Shown here in pieces: positions 8,468-17,754 of a stretch of DNA of 64,000 nt; positions within the stretch are counted from its first letter, which is position 1, and each line of letters begins with the position of its first letter. The DNA is taken from NCBI RefSeq assembly GCF_030056665.1, contig NZ_JASHIG010000018.1; one strand, written 5' to 3'. The translations under genes and the position numbers were made by a program. The notes under the pieces were generated by a model that saw only the letters and a program-made list of their open reading frames with translations, was not told where the DNA came from and did not search any database. Source of the DNA: Flectobacillus roseus (lineage in GTDB: Bacteria > Bacteroidota > Bacteroidia > Cytophagales > Spirosomataceae).

Positions 8468-8968
8468 ATGACAAACGAACAAATTGCTCAAGACTTAGTA
8501 GCGAAATTCGGAGAGGATAAAATTTACGGAATTATGGAAAATTACGGTCTTTTGAACGTAACTACCTCTGTAGATACTATTGTACCTCTTTTGCATTATT
8601 TATATCAACATCCCACTTTCAAGTTCCAATTTCTTACCGATTTAGCGGGTATCCATTTTCCCGATGCTGTAGGTCAGGAATTCGGTGTCATCTATCACTT
8701 GCATAGTCTCGAAAACAATGTACGATTGATTATCAAATTGTATGTTCCTCTTGAGTCTCCTAAAGTGCCAACCATCACAGGGCTTTATGCTACAGCTAAC
8801 TGGATGGAGCGTGAAGCATTCGATTTTTATGGAATTATCTTTGAAGGACATCCAAATCTTATCCGCATTTTGAATGTAGAAGATATGGACTATCATCCTA
8901 TGCGCAAAGAGTATCCAATGGAGGATGCTACTCGTCAAGATAAGATTGATGCTTTATTTGGAAGATAA
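8468..8968 (+). CDS. nuoC: NADH-quinone oxidoreductase subunit C (30 kDa)
   Basis: Peripheral-arm subunit of complex I without a cofactor. The 166-aa product carries the 30-kDa subunit signature near residues 110-155: the WMEREAFDFYGI segment and then the R-x-E-Y-P-M-E-type stretch MRKEYPMEDA. In this genome nuoC and nuoD are separate genes, unlike the fused nuoCD of enterobacteria. Spacing to nuoB and nuoD is short and all are on the same strand. Confidence 0.95.
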   Translation: MTNEQIAQDLVAKFGEDKIYGIMENYGLLNVTTSVDTIVPLLHYLYQHPTFKFQFLTDLAGIHFPDAVGQEFGVIYHLHSLENNVRLIIKLYVPLESPKVPTITGLYATANWMEREAFDFYGIIFEGHPNLIRILNVEDMDYHPMRKEYPMEDATRQDKIDALFGR

Positions 8969-9020
8969 TAATCGGTAACTATCGGGTTGCTATTCGGTAG
9001 CTCATTCACCCAAGCGAAAT

Positions 9021-10256
9021 ATGTCAGATGTTGCTTTAGTGTCGAGTCCTAATGTAGGAATCGCCAAATCAGGAGAAAACAAAAAATATGTTAATGAGTT
9101 GACCACACTCAACCTTGGTCCTACTCACCCTGCCACTCATGGTATTTTTCAGAATATCCTTACCATGGACGGGGAGACAATCATCGATTCTGAACAAACG
9201 GTAGGGTATATCCACCGTGCGTTTGAAAAAATCGCTGAACGTCGTCCTTTTTATCAAATCACAACGCTTACCGACCGTATGAACTACTGTTCGTCACCTA
9301 TCAATAATATGGGTTGGCACATGACTGTAGAAAAACTGTTGGGTATTGAAGTGCCTAAAAGAGCACAATATATGCGTGTGATTATGATGGAGTTGGCTCG
9401 TATCGCTGACCACATTATCTGTAACTCGGTACTCGCTGTAGATACTGGTGCCATGACTGGTTTCTTGTATGTAATGCAGTGGAGAGAGCATATATATGAG
9501 ATTTATGAAGAACTATGTGGTGCTCGTTTGACTACCAACATGGGGCGTTTTGGTGGTATGGAGCGTGACTTCTCTGCCGAAGCTATTCGTAAAATCAAAC
9601 ATTTCTTAAGTGAATTCCCTAAAGGTCTTAGAGAGTTTGAAAGTTTGGTTAAACGTAACCGTATTTTCATGGATAGAACTACAGGTGTAGGAGCTATCTC
9701 TTCAGAAAGAGCTTTAAATTATGGTTTTACAGGGCCAAACTTACGTGCAACGGGTGTTGACTACGATGTGCGTGTGATGAATCCTTATTCTTCTTACGAA
9801 GACTTCGAATTTGAAATTCCAGTAGGTACAACTGGAGATACCTATGACCGCTTCTTGGTTCGTGGTGAAGAAATGTGGCAAAGTTTACGCATTATTCAGC
9901 AAGCCATGGACAATCTTCCAGAAGGTTCTTATCATGCTGATGCTCCTCACTATTATTTGCCTCCAAAACAAGAAGTTTATAACAACATGGAAGCATTAAT
10001 CTATCACTTCAAGATTGTAATGGGTGAAATTGATGCTCCTGTAGGCGAGGTATATCATTCTGTAGAGGGAGGTAATGGTGAGTTAGGTTTCTATCTAGTT
10101 TCGGATGGTGGACGTACACCTTACCGTTTGAAATTCCGTCGCCCTTGCTTCATTTACTATCAGGCTTTCCCTGAAATGATTAAAGGATCAACACTTTCTG
10201 ATGCCATTATTACGATGTCATCTATGAACGTGATTGCTGGAGAATTGGATACCTAG
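9021..10256 (+). CDS. nuoD: NADH-quinone oxidoreductase subunit D (49 kDa)
   Basis: 49-kDa subunit that forms the quinone-binding pocket with NuoB. The 411-aa product shows LNLGPTHPATHG near residue 30, the IGYIHRAFEK-like segment (here VGYIHRAFEKIAE), NYCSSPINNMGWH, and the conserved C-terminal end DAIITMSSMNVIAGELDT. The first ~25 residues are a variable extension. Length is typical of NiFe-hydrogenase-like large subunits in complex I. It is followed after about 90 bp by nuoE. Confidence 0.97.
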   Translation: MSDVALVSSPNVGIAKSGENKKYVNELTTLNLGPTHPATHGIFQNILTMDGETIIDSEQTVGYIHRAFEKIAERRPFYQITTLTDRMNYCSSPINNMGWHMTVEKLLGIEVPKRAQYMRVIMMELARIADHIICNSVLAVDTGAMTGFLYVMQWREHIYEIYEELCGARLTTNMGRFGGMERDFSAEAIRKIKHFLSEFPKGLREFESLVKRNRIFMDRTTGVGAISSERALNYGFTGPNLRATGVDYDVRVMNPYSSYEDFEFEIPVGTTGDTYDRFLVRGEEMWQSLRIIQQAMDNLPEGSYHADAPHYYLPPKQEVYNNMEALIYHFKIVMGEIDAPVGEVYHSVEGGNGELGFYLVSDGGRTPYRLKFRRPCFIYYQAFPEMIKGSTLSDAIITMSSMNVIAGELDT

Positions 10257-10348
10257 AGTATTTCCATTTCAAATAAATCGACCCAATAGTTTTAGTAGAA
10301 ATATTTAGTTAGAAGCGAAAAGGAATATCCAAAAGTATTCCTTCCGAA

Positions 10349-10858
10349 ATGCTAATACCGAACATGACGAACACACAAACCGTTCAGTTTCCAGCAGATA
10401 CGTTGGAGAGGGTACACAAAATCATCAAACGTTATCCAGAAGGTAAACAAAAGTCAGCTTTACTTCCAATTTTACACTTAGCACAAGCTGAGTGGCGTTG
10501 GTTGAGTCCTGAAGTGATGGATTACGTAGCTGGTTTATTAAATATCAAACCAATTGAGGTTTATGAGGTAGCTACATTTTATACTATGTTCCACCTTGAA
10601 CCTGTAGGTGAACACGTAATTGAATACTGCCGTACAGGACCTTGCTGCCTAATGGGTGGTGGTGAAGTATATGACCACTTAAAGAAAAAATTGGGAGTTG
10701 ATACTGGTGGTACTTCAGCAGATGGAAAGTTTACAGTGAAAGAAGTAGAATGTTTGGCTGCTTGTGGCTGGGGACCAGTTTTTCAGATTCGTGAGAAGTA
10801 CTATATGAATCTTACGACTGAAAAAGTAGATGCCATCATCGAAGAGCTTTCGAAATAA
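10349..10858 (+). CDS. nuoE: NADH-quinone oxidoreductase subunit E (24 kDa)
   Basis: Binds the [2Fe-2S] cluster N1a beside the FMN site of NuoF. The four expected ligands are C94 and C99 (in EYCRTGPCC) and C135 and C139 (in VECLAACGWGP). The 169-aa frame starts with ATG at 10349; a second ATG at 10364 (MTNTQTVQF) is an equally good start and would give 164 aa. Nothing conserved precedes it. In most bacteria nuoF follows directly, but here a dioxygenase gene is inserted between them. Confidence 0.95.
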   Translation: MLIPNMTNTQTVQFPADTLERVHKIIKRYPEGKQKSALLPILHLAQAEWRWLSPEVMDYVAGLLNIKPIEVYEVATFYTMFHLEPVGEHVIEYCRTGPCCLMGGGEVYDHLKKKLGVDTGGTSADGKFTVKEVECLAACGWGPVFQIREKYYMNLTTEKVDAIIEELSK

Positions 10859-10895
10859 CTGTAATAAACCATTTGATACTTAATTCCTCTACCCA

Positions 10896-11933
10896 ATGAT
10901 AGCTTTTTTGAAAAATACCTTTAGAAGACCTTATCACCATATTAGACATTATGTTGCGCCCCAAGGACCAAAGGACTTTGATAGCGAAACATTACCGTTA
11001 GTTGATAAGGATGTTTCATTAGAACAAGTAATTGATAAAGTTCAAATTGAAGGGTCTTTGCCTTTCGATTTAAAAGAAAAGCTAGCATTCTGGAGAGAGA
11101 ATGGTTTTGTGGTTCTTGAAAATGTTTTACCAACCCAATGGTTAGATAACCTTTGGAATGAAGTAGAGGAAACAATCGAGAATCATGAGAAGTATGATAT
11201 GACAGCCTTAGTATATCAATTTAATAATACTAAGGATGCGAAGCTAAAGGATATACCAAAAGATAAGCTTAAAAGCATAGGAGCTCGTATCAATGATTAT
11301 CACAATGCTTCAATTGGAGCAAAAAAGGTGATGACTCATCCTAATATTGTAGCCTTTTTGCGTGCAGTGTTAGATAATGACCTTACTGCTTTTCAAAGCC
11401 TAATATTCAAGTATAGTAGCCAACAAAGTACTCACCAAGATTATCCTTGGGTAACATCAGGTGTACCGAGCCACTTAGCTGCTGCTTGGATTCCATTAGA
11501 AGATGTACACCCTGATTCTGGACCTTTGTTCTATTATCCGGGTTCTCATAAATTGCCAAAGTTTCATTTTGGCGTGACGGGAATTTTGTACAAACATGGT
11601 TTGTCACTATTTAGCCCAGATCAATTTGGTAAATATCTGGACAAAATATGTGCTAAGTTTGGCATTCAAAAGAAAGTACTTTTGATTAAAAAAGGCGATA
11701 TTTTGATTTGGCACGGAGCATTAGCACATGGCGGAAGTCGTATCAATAATGCTGAAATGACACGTAAGTCATTTGTTTGTCATTATTCGACAGTACAAGC
11801 ACAACCTAAGCATCGTGCAGAAACTAAAGATGTGTCTCAGACAAGCTATTATAATGGGGTAGCAATTTATGCAAACCCTGCAAATTTGGCACAAGAAGAT
11901 ATTATTTCACAAGGAAAAGACTGGACAGAATAA
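10896..11933 (+). CDS. Phytanoyl-CoA dioxygenase (PhyH)-family protein within the nuo operon
   Basis: 345-aa Fe(II)/2-oxoglutarate-dependent oxygenase of the PhyH family (PF05721), predicted cytoplasmic. The facial triad is visible: H180 and D182 in STHQDY and H278 in LAHGGSRIN, with an arginine a few residues later for 2-oxoglutarate. Residues 60-105 include the family's ENGFVVLENVLP entry segment. The gene lies 37 bp after nuoE and 57 bp before nuoF on the same strand, so it is very probably co-transcribed. It is not a complex I subunit. Substrate unknown; lipid, amino-acid and small-molecule hydroxylation are all known for the family. Codon use looks like its neighbours, which does not suggest recent arrival. 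Confidence 0.85.
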   Translation: MIAFLKNTFRRPYHHIRHYVAPQGPKDFDSETLPLVDKDVSLEQVIDKVQIEGSLPFDLKEKLAFWRENGFVVLENVLPTQWLDNLWNEVEETIENHEKYDMTALVYQFNNTKDAKLKDIPKDKLKSIGARINDYHNASIGAKKVMTHPNIVAFLRAVLDNDLTAFQSLIFKYSSQQSTHQDYPWVTSGVPSHLAAAWIPLEDVHPDSGPLFYYPGSHKLPKFHFGVTGILYKHGLSLFSPDQFGKYLDKICAKFGIQKKVLLIKKGDILIWHGALAHGGSRINNAEMTRKSFVCHYSTVQAQPKHRAETKDVSQTSYYNGVAIYANPANLAQEDIISQGKDWTE

Positions 11934-11990
11934 GCACTTCCTACTTTTTTTGAAAATAACATTTCATGCTTTAATGTATTTTTTAATCAC

Positions 11991-13331
11991 ATGAAAATAT
12001 TAACCCAACATATTGATGTACCTGGTATTGAAACCATCGACGTTTATCGTAAGCATGGTGGATATTCAGCGGTAGAAAAAGCCATCAAGACAATGGCGCC
12101 AGATGAAGTAACTGAAGAAGTGAAAAAATCAGGTTTGCGTGGTCGTGGAGGTGCAGGTTTCCCTGTAGGAATGAAATGGTCATTTTTGGCTAAACCAGAG
12201 GGTGTACCTCGCTATTTGGTTTGTAATGCCGACGAATCAGAGCCTGGTACGTTCAAAGACCACTATTTGATGATGAAGTCGCCACATACCTTAATCGAAG
12301 GTATGATTGTATCTTCTTATGCTTTGGGTGCCAATACTTCATACATCTATGTACGTGGTGAGTTGATGTATGTGATTAACATCCTTGAAAAAGCGATTCA
12401 AGAAGCTTACGACAAAGGATTATTAGGTAAAAATATCTTAGGCTCAGGGTATGATCTTGACCTTTTTGTACAACCAGGTGGTGGTGCATATATTTGTGGA
12501 GAAGAAACTGCTTTACTTGAGTCTTTGGAAGGAAAACGTGGTAATCCACGCAACAAGCCTCCTTTTCCTGCGGTAAAAGGTTTGTATCAGTGCCCAACCG
12601 TAGTTAATAACGTAGAATCTATTGCCGCTACATCTTGGATTGTAAACAATGGTGGCGAAGAATATGCTAAAATAGGCGTAGGACGTAGTGCTGGTACCAA
12701 ATTGATTTCGGTATCTGGACACGTACGCAAACCTGGTGTTTATGAAATTCCACTAGGTATTACCGTAGAAGATTTTATCTATTCTGATGAATGGTGTGGT
12801 GGTATTCGTGATGGACACAAACTCAAGGCTGTTGTAGCAGGAGGTTCGTCAGTACCTATCTTACCAGCAGAATTAATCTTGAAAACAACTAACGGTGAAA
12901 ATCGTTTGATGACCTACGAATCGTTATCTGATGGTGGTTTTGCTACAGGTACAATGTTAGGTTCTGGTGGTTTTATTGTAATGGACGAAACTACTTGTAT
13001 TGTGCATAATACCTTAACATTTGCTCGTTTTTATCATCACGAATCTTGTGGACAATGTTCTCCATGTCGTGAAGGTACGGGCTGGATGGATAAAGTGATT
13101 CACCGTATCGAGCACGGAAAAGGCCGTATGGAAGACATTGATTTGTTAGTTGATGTTGCGAAGAAAATCGAAGGAAATACAATTTGTCCATTAGGTGATG
13201 CAGCAGCATGGCCTGTGGCAGCAGCTATCCGTCACTTCCGTGACGAGTTTGAATGGCACGTAAAACACCCAGAAGAAGCTACAAAGCCAGGTGCGGTGTT
13301 TATGCGTGAAGGCGCTAGTTGGACATTGTAA
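11991..13331 (+). CDS. nuoF: NADH-quinone oxidoreductase subunit F (51 kDa)
   Basis: NADH-binding subunit with FMN and cluster N3. The 446-aa product has the FMN/NADH glycine-rich segments LRGRGGAGFPVGMKW (about residues 48-62) and GGGAYICGEETALLESLEG (about 163-181). The [4Fe-4S] ligands are in ESCGQCSPCREG, with the fourth cysteine in NTICPLGD. Length matches the family. It resumes the nuo gene order after the PhyH insertion and is followed by nuoG after about 90 bp. Confidence 0.97.
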   Translation: MKILTQHIDVPGIETIDVYRKHGGYSAVEKAIKTMAPDEVTEEVKKSGLRGRGGAGFPVGMKWSFLAKPEGVPRYLVCNADESEPGTFKDHYLMMKSPHTLIEGMIVSSYALGANTSYIYVRGELMYVINILEKAIQEAYDKGLLGKNILGSGYDLDLFVQPGGGAYICGEETALLESLEGKRGNPRNKPPFPAVKGLYQCPTVVNNVESIAATSWIVNNGGEEYAKIGVGRSAGTKLISVSGHVRKPGVYEIPLGITVEDFIYSDEWCGGIRDGHKLKAVVAGGSSVPILPAELILKTTNGENRLMTYESLSDGGFATGTMLGSGGFIVMDETTCIVHNTLTFARFYHHESCGQCSPCREGTGWMDKVIHRIEHGKGRMEDIDLLVDVAKKIEGNTICPLGDAAAWPVAAAIRHFRDEFEWHVKHPEEATKPGAVFMREGASWTL

Positions 13332-13423
13332 GATTTGCCCATATTTTTCTATTAATAAGTCTTTTAAAATTTGATTATTTAAGGAAAAACCTTCAAATTC
13401 TCAAATCTTCAAATAAGAGAACA

Positions 13424-14440
13424 ATGAAAGTAACTATTGATAACATCACTATTGAGGTAGAACCGGGTACCACCATTATGCAGGCGGCTCGTCAAATCGG
13501 TGCGCATGTTGCCCCTCCAGCGATGTGTTACTACGAACCACTCAAAGGTTCGGGTGGTAAGTGTCGTGCTTGTTTGGTGAAAGTAACTGCAGGTTCTGAA
13601 AAAGATCCTCGTCCTATGCCAAAATTAGTGCCTTCTTGTATTACTCAGGTACAAGATGGTATGATTGTGGAAAATACAACTAACCCACAAGTGCTTGATG
13701 CTCGTAAAGGTGTAGTTGAATTCTTGTTGTTGAATCACCCACTTGATTGCCCAGTATGTGACCAAGCAGGGGAATGTCACTTGCAAGATTTTGCGTTCGA
13801 GCATGGTGTATCAAAAACTCGTACCATCGAAGAGCGTAACACATTCGAAACACAGGATTTGGGTCCATATATCCAATTGAATATGAATCGTTGTGTACTT
13901 TGCTATCGTTGCGTGTACACAGCAGATCAAGTTACTGAAGGACGTGTTCATGGTGTAATGCACCGTGGTGACCATGCCGAAATTAGTACTTATATCGAGA
14001 AGGCGATTGATAACGATTTTTCAGGAAACGTAATTGATGTTTGCCCAGTAGGTGCTTTGACTGATAAAACGTATCGTTTCAAAAACCGTGTATGGTTTAC
14101 TAAGCCAGTAGATGCTCACTGTGATTGTGGCAAATGTTCAGGTAAAGTAACTTTATGGTATCGTGGCGATGAGGTAATTCGTGTAACTGCTCGTAAAAAT
14201 GAGTGGGGCGAAGTACAAGACTTTATCTGTAATACTTGTCGTTTTGAGCGTAAGAAAACTTCTGATTGGACTATCGAAGGACCAATGAAAGTAGCTCGTC
14301 ATTCTGTGATTTCAGCGAACAAATATGGTGCAAGTTCTATTAAACCTGCTTTCCCATTGAAACAAGCTGCTGAACAGTATAAGCAAATTGACGATAATCG
14401 TGATCGTTCATTCTTGGAACCACAAAAGCAGTTGAAATAA
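13424..14440 (+). CDS. nuoG: NADH-quinone oxidoreductase subunit G, short form
   Basis: 338 aa from the ATG at 13424; an upstream ATG at 13319 in the same frame overlaps the end of nuoF and adds a non-conserved leader. Cluster ligands are all visible: C35/C47/C50/C72 for [2Fe-2S] N1b, H105/C109/C112/C118 for N5, and C157/C160/C163/C207 for N4. A further cysteine set, C233/C235/C238 and C269/C272, lies where the Fe4S4 part of the molybdopterin-type domain begins. The protein then ends, about 500 residues short of E. coli NuoG, so the large molybdopterin-fold domain is missing. A short NuoG is, to my knowledge, usual in Bacteroidota, so this is probably not a truncation. Confidence 0.93.
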   Translation: MKVTIDNITIEVEPGTTIMQAARQIGAHVAPPAMCYYEPLKGSGGKCRACLVKVTAGSEKDPRPMPKLVPSCITQVQDGMIVENTTNPQVLDARKGVVEFLLLNHPLDCPVCDQAGECHLQDFAFEHGVSKTRTIEERNTFETQDLGPYIQLNMNRCVLCYRCVYTADQVTEGRVHGVMHRGDHAEISTYIEKAIDNDFSGNVIDVCPVGALTDKTYRFKNRVWFTKPVDAHCDCGKCSGKVTLWYRGDEVIRVTARKNEWGEVQDFICNTCRFERKKTSDWTIEGPMKVARHSVISANKYGASSIKPAFPLKQAAEQYKQIDDNRDRSFLEPQKQLK

Positions 14441-14490
14441 TTTTTGTCGCTACTGTCAACAGTAGTCAATAGCACTAATATTGTATATTC

Positions 14491-15657
14491 ATGGAACTTA
14501 CATCCACAGTATTTACCGCAAAAGCCATATATGTAGGTGTTATCTTTGCTATCACCTTGGGCGTAGCAGCGTACTCTACTTATTTCGAGCGTATTTTTGC
14601 TGCCTTCTTTCAAGACCGTGTTGGTCCAGATAGAGCGGGACCATTTGGTATCTTACAGCCTCTTGCCGATGCTGTTAAGATGTTTATGAAAGAAGATTTT
14701 ATTCCTGCTAATTCAAGTAAATGGCTCTTTATTCTAGGTCCATGCTTGTCAATGTTTACAGCACTAATGACTTCGGCTGTAATTCCTTTTGGCGATACAA
14801 TCGACTTGGGTAATGGTGTGAAATTTGATTTACAAGGTATCGATGTAAATATTGGTATTTTGTGGGTATTTGGTATCGTATCACTTGGTGTTTATGGTAT
14901 CTTAGTAGGAGGTTGGGCATCAAATAACAAATATTCGTTATTGGGTGCTATTCGTGCGGCTTCGCAAAATATCTCTTACGAATTGGCTATGGGTCTTTCA
15001 ATCATCTCTATTTTGATGATGACAGGTTCTTTGTCAACTAAGGCAATCGTTGAAGCACAGCAAAATGGACATTGGAATATCCTTTACCAACCAGTTGGAT
15101 TTATTCTCTTCATCATTTGTGCTTTTGCAGAATGTAACCGTACTCCATTTGACTTACCCGAATGTGAAACTGAGTTGATTGGTGGTTACCACACAGAGTA
15201 TTCTTCAATGAAATTAGGTTTCTATTTATTTGCAGAATACATCAACATGTTTGTTTCAGGTGCTGTGATGGCTACTTTGTATTTCGGAGGTTATGACTAT
15301 CCTTTTTACGAAACTGTAGTAAATTCATTTGGCGAAAATGTGGCAAACTTTATTGGTTTTGGAGCATTAATCGGAAAAGCTTTATTCTTTGTATTTGTGT
15401 TTATGTGGGTTCGTTGGACATTACCACGTTTCCGTTATGACCAATTGATGAACTTAGGCTGGACAGGTTTGATTCCAATCGCAATGTTCAATGTAGTTTG
15501 GACCGGTCTTATCATTTTGTTACCAGCTGAATTCAATTTGTCGAGCTTGGCTTCAATCGGTATCGCAATCGCAGGTATTCCTGTTTTGATTGTAGGTTTG
15601 TTTATTTATCACTCGATTGCTGGAGGAAAGAAAAAGAAAACAGCATTGGCTCGTTAA
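14491..15657 (+). CDS. nuoH: NADH-quinone oxidoreductase subunit H
   Basis: Membrane subunit at the base of the quinone channel. The 388-aa product has eight or nine hydrophobic helices. Signature segments include ERIFAAFFQDRVGPDRAGPFG near residue 30 and the acidic quinone-chamber loop CAFAECNRTPFDLPECETEL near 210, followed by GYHTEYSSMKLGFYLFAEY. Slightly longer than E. coli NuoH because of a C-terminal lysine-rich tail (GGKKKKTALAR). It is 50 bp after nuoG. Confidence 0.97.
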   Translation: MELTSTVFTAKAIYVGVIFAITLGVAAYSTYFERIFAAFFQDRVGPDRAGPFGILQPLADAVKMFMKEDFIPANSSKWLFILGPCLSMFTALMTSAVIPFGDTIDLGNGVKFDLQGIDVNIGILWVFGIVSLGVYGILVGGWASNNKYSLLGAIRAASQNISYELAMGLSIISILMMTGSLSTKAIVEAQQNGHWNILYQPVGFILFIICAFAECNRTPFDLPECETELIGGYHTEYSSMKLGFYLFAEYINMFVSGAVMATLYFGGYDYPFYETVVNSFGENVANFIGFGALIGKALFFVFVFMWVRWTLPRFRYDQLMNLGWTGLIPIAMFNVVWTGLIILLPAEFNLSSLASIGIAIAGIPVLIVGLFIYHSIAGGKKKKTALAR

Positions 15658-15698
15658 TCCCTAATAGCCTTCAATATCCCAACTTTTACTGACTTAGT

Positions 15699-16217
15699 AT
15701 GAAATTAAGTAATAGAACGAAAGTATTAGAACAAGAAGAATTGACGCTAGCAGAGCGTATTTATTTGCCAGCGATTGCAGGTGGGATGTTAACTACCCTC
15801 AAGCACTTCTTCCAAAAGCCAGTAACCATTCGTTATCCTGAGCAAAAAAGATATTTAGGTCCTGTATTTCGTGGACACCATATCTTGAAAAGAGATCAAA
15901 ACGGAGCAGAACGCTGTACAGCTTGTGGTCTTTGTGCCGTAGCTTGTCCTGCTGAAGCAATCTCTATGGTTGCCGAAGAACGTAAAAAAGGAGAAGAAAC
16001 TTTGTACCGTGAAGAGAAATACGCTAAAGTATATGAAATCAATATGCTTCGTTGTATCTTCTGTGGACTTTGCGAAGAAGCTTGTCCTAAGGAAGCAATT
16101 TTCTTACGTCACGACAAAATGGTACCTGTTTTCAACGACCGTAACGAAGTGATTTTCGGTAAAGATAAACTTGTAGAGAAAATGGATGACCGTTATCTAC
16201 GTGATGGTTGGAAATAA
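15699..16217 (+). CDS. nuoI: NADH-quinone oxidoreductase subunit I
   Basis: Ferredoxin-like subunit carrying clusters N6a and N6b, which relay electrons to N2 in NuoB. The 172-aa product has both eight-cysteine motifs: C73/C76/C79/C83 (CTACGLCAVACP) and C119/C122/C125/C129 (CIFCGLCEEACP). The N-terminal 45 residues contain the membrane-contact helix region seen in NuoI. It lies between nuoH and nuoJ in the same operon. Confidence 0.97.
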   Translation: MKLSNRTKVLEQEELTLAERIYLPAIAGGMLTTLKHFFQKPVTIRYPEQKRYLGPVFRGHHILKRDQNGAERCTACGLCAVACPAEAISMVAEERKKGEETLYREEKYAKVYEINMLRCIFCGLCEEACPKEAIFLRHDKMVPVFNDRNEVIFGKDKLVEKMDDRYLRDGWK

Positions 16218-16275
16218 GAAACATTTATAGATTTAACAGCAGAAGGTATTTTTTACCTGTTTAAATTCGAAAAAT

Positions 16276-16785
16276 ATGCAATTTTGGTACTTTCTTACAG
16301 CCCTTACGTTAATTAGTGCGTTGATGGTTGTACTTTCCAAAAACCCAATTCACAGTGTATTGTATTTGGTGTTTACGTTCTTTTGTATTTCAGGACACTA
16401 TGTATTGCTTAATGCTCAGTTCTTGATGGCGGTCAATATCATCGTTTATGCTGGTGCTATTATGGTATTGTTCTTGTTTGTAATCATGATGCTCGACCTA
16501 CGACGCAACTCCCCTGATTCGAAAACTAACTTAACTAAGTTGGCTGGGGCTGTTGTTGGAGGTACAGTATTAGTAATCATCATTGCAGCAACACGCAAGA
16601 TCAATCTAGGTACAGGAGCTGATAACGCTCTTTATGATTCTCAAACGGGTATGGTTGAGAATTTGGGTAAGCTTTTGTATCGTAACTATCTTCTTCCTTT
16701 TGAATTAGTATCTATCTTGTTCTTTGTAGCAATGGTAGGTGCAGTAATGTTAGGTAAGAGAGAAGCAGGAGAAAGAAATTTCTAA
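16276..16785 (+). CDS. nuoJ: NADH-quinone oxidoreductase subunit J
   Basis: Membrane subunit of the proton channel region. The 169-aa product has five hydrophobic helices; the conserved helix 3 segment NIIVYAGAIMVLFLFVIMML is present, and the C-terminal helix (VSILFFVAMVGAVMLGKRE) is typical. It is the last nuo gene here. Its stop codon lies at the edge of a 28-bp perfect palindrome, and the gene beyond is convergent, so nuoK, nuoL, nuoM and nuoN, which normally follow, must be encoded elsewhere. Confidence 0.95.
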   Translation: MQFWYFLTALTLISALMVVLSKNPIHSVLYLVFTFFCISGHYVLLNAQFLMAVNIIVYAGAIMVLFLFVIMMLDLRRNSPDSKTNLTKLAGAVVGGTVLVIIIAATRKINLGTGADNALYDSQTGMVENLGKLLYRNYLLPFELVSILFFVAMVGAVMLGKREAGERNF

Positions 16786-16842
16786 AAGATATATCAACAA
16801 AAAAGGGAGCTGCAAGCTCCCTTTTTTGTTGATATATCTTTT
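16784..16842. terminator. Bidirectional terminator ending the nuo operon
   Basis: Perfect 28-bp inverted repeat (arms 16784-16811 and 16815-16842, 3-nt loop). The core is GGGAGCT-GCA-AGCTCCC flanked by A6 and T6 runs, so it works for both convergent transcripts. It overlaps the nuoJ stop codon. Confidence 0.93.
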
Positions 16843-16872
16843 AGATAAAATGTCAATTTATAAGCTGAAATC

Positions 16873-17700
16873 CTAGAAATCATATCCAATCGAAAATCCT
16901 GTTACATTGGCTTTGGTAGAAGGTTGTGTAACACCTTTTAATGAGTCCGTAGAGCCTAAGTTTAGCCTTTCATATCGAATTTTAATAGTAAGCTTTTTGA
17001 TCTTTGCAGCGGCCTCTATTGAAGGTGACAAATGCTTTGATAAATTAAATTCTGTATTAGGAGCAGTAAGGTTTTTTTCATCCGTTTTTAGCTTTGAAAC
17101 AGCTGGATAACTTACGCCTATCCTCAAGGTTAATTTAACTTTTGATTTGGATGTATAATTCAATTTGGCTCCAAGACTTGGAGAAAGAAACTTATATTTT
17201 TCTTCAAAAATAGTTTGCTCTCCTTCCTGTCCATATATCAATGAACGGCTCCACACTTTGCCTTCTAAACCGATAAATGGCTCTATACTTATTCTTGAGG
17301 TATCACTAAGCTTGAAAGGAACACCTGCATCTATATTTGCATAAAAACCAGAGAGATTAGCTTTCGGTTGATTGTAAAGCGGATTAATACTGGCAGAATA
17401 AGGCGGAGAAGTCTTATAATCGCTAAAGTTTATGCTTAAGGCATTTCCACTTGACTGTGTGGCATAAGGTTTGTTAATATTTTTATAAGCTCCTAAATCC
17501 AGATTGATGTTGAGCTTGTTGGAGGGTTTTAGCTCAAACTTTATTCCTGCTTTTCCTGTCGTATAATTTTCAATCCAGTTAAACTGTTCAATAGATACTT
17601 GAGGTGTGATCGTCAATGGCTTTGAATCATCCACGGACTGAGCAATTGTGCCTGTGCTTGCACCTCCCAGTAGTAAACTTACGAGTAAAGCCTTTTTCAT
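16873..17700 (-). CDS. Outer-membrane beta-barrel-like protein
   Basis: 275 aa from the ATG at 17700, which begins a clear Sec signal (MKKALLVSLLLGGASTGTIAQ); the open frame extends 13 codons further upstream without conserved sequence. The mature part is a run of alternating strands (for example KINLDLGAYKNINKPY-like and KVKLTLRIGVSY), ending FSIGYDF with a terminal phenylalanine, the usual outer-membrane barrel ending. It contains no enzymatic motif and I cannot name the family. It is convergent with the nuo operon and transcribed alone. Confidence 0.65.
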   Translation of the reverse strand: MKKALLVSLLLGGASTGTIAQSVDDSKPLTITPQVSIEQFNWIENYTTGKAGIKFELKPSNKLNINLDLGAYKNINKPYATQSSGNALSINFSDYKTSPPYSASINPLYNQPKANLSGFYANIDAGVPFKLSDTSRISIEPFIGLEGKVWSRSLIYGQEGEQTIFEEKYKFLSPSLGAKLNYTSKSKVKLTLRIGVSYPAVSKLKTDEKNLTAPNTEFNLSKHLSPSIEAAAKIKKLTIKIRYERLNLGSTDSLKGVTQPSTKANVTGFSIGYDF

Positions 17701-17754
17701 GAATGTAAATGTTTTTGAATATGTAAAAAAATAGGTCAATAATTGACACTCAAC

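Noticed and set aside
13319..13423. Longer NuoG start overlapping nuoF
   Set aside because: The added leader is not conserved-looking, and the ATG at 13424 begins the typical MKVTID ferredoxin fold.
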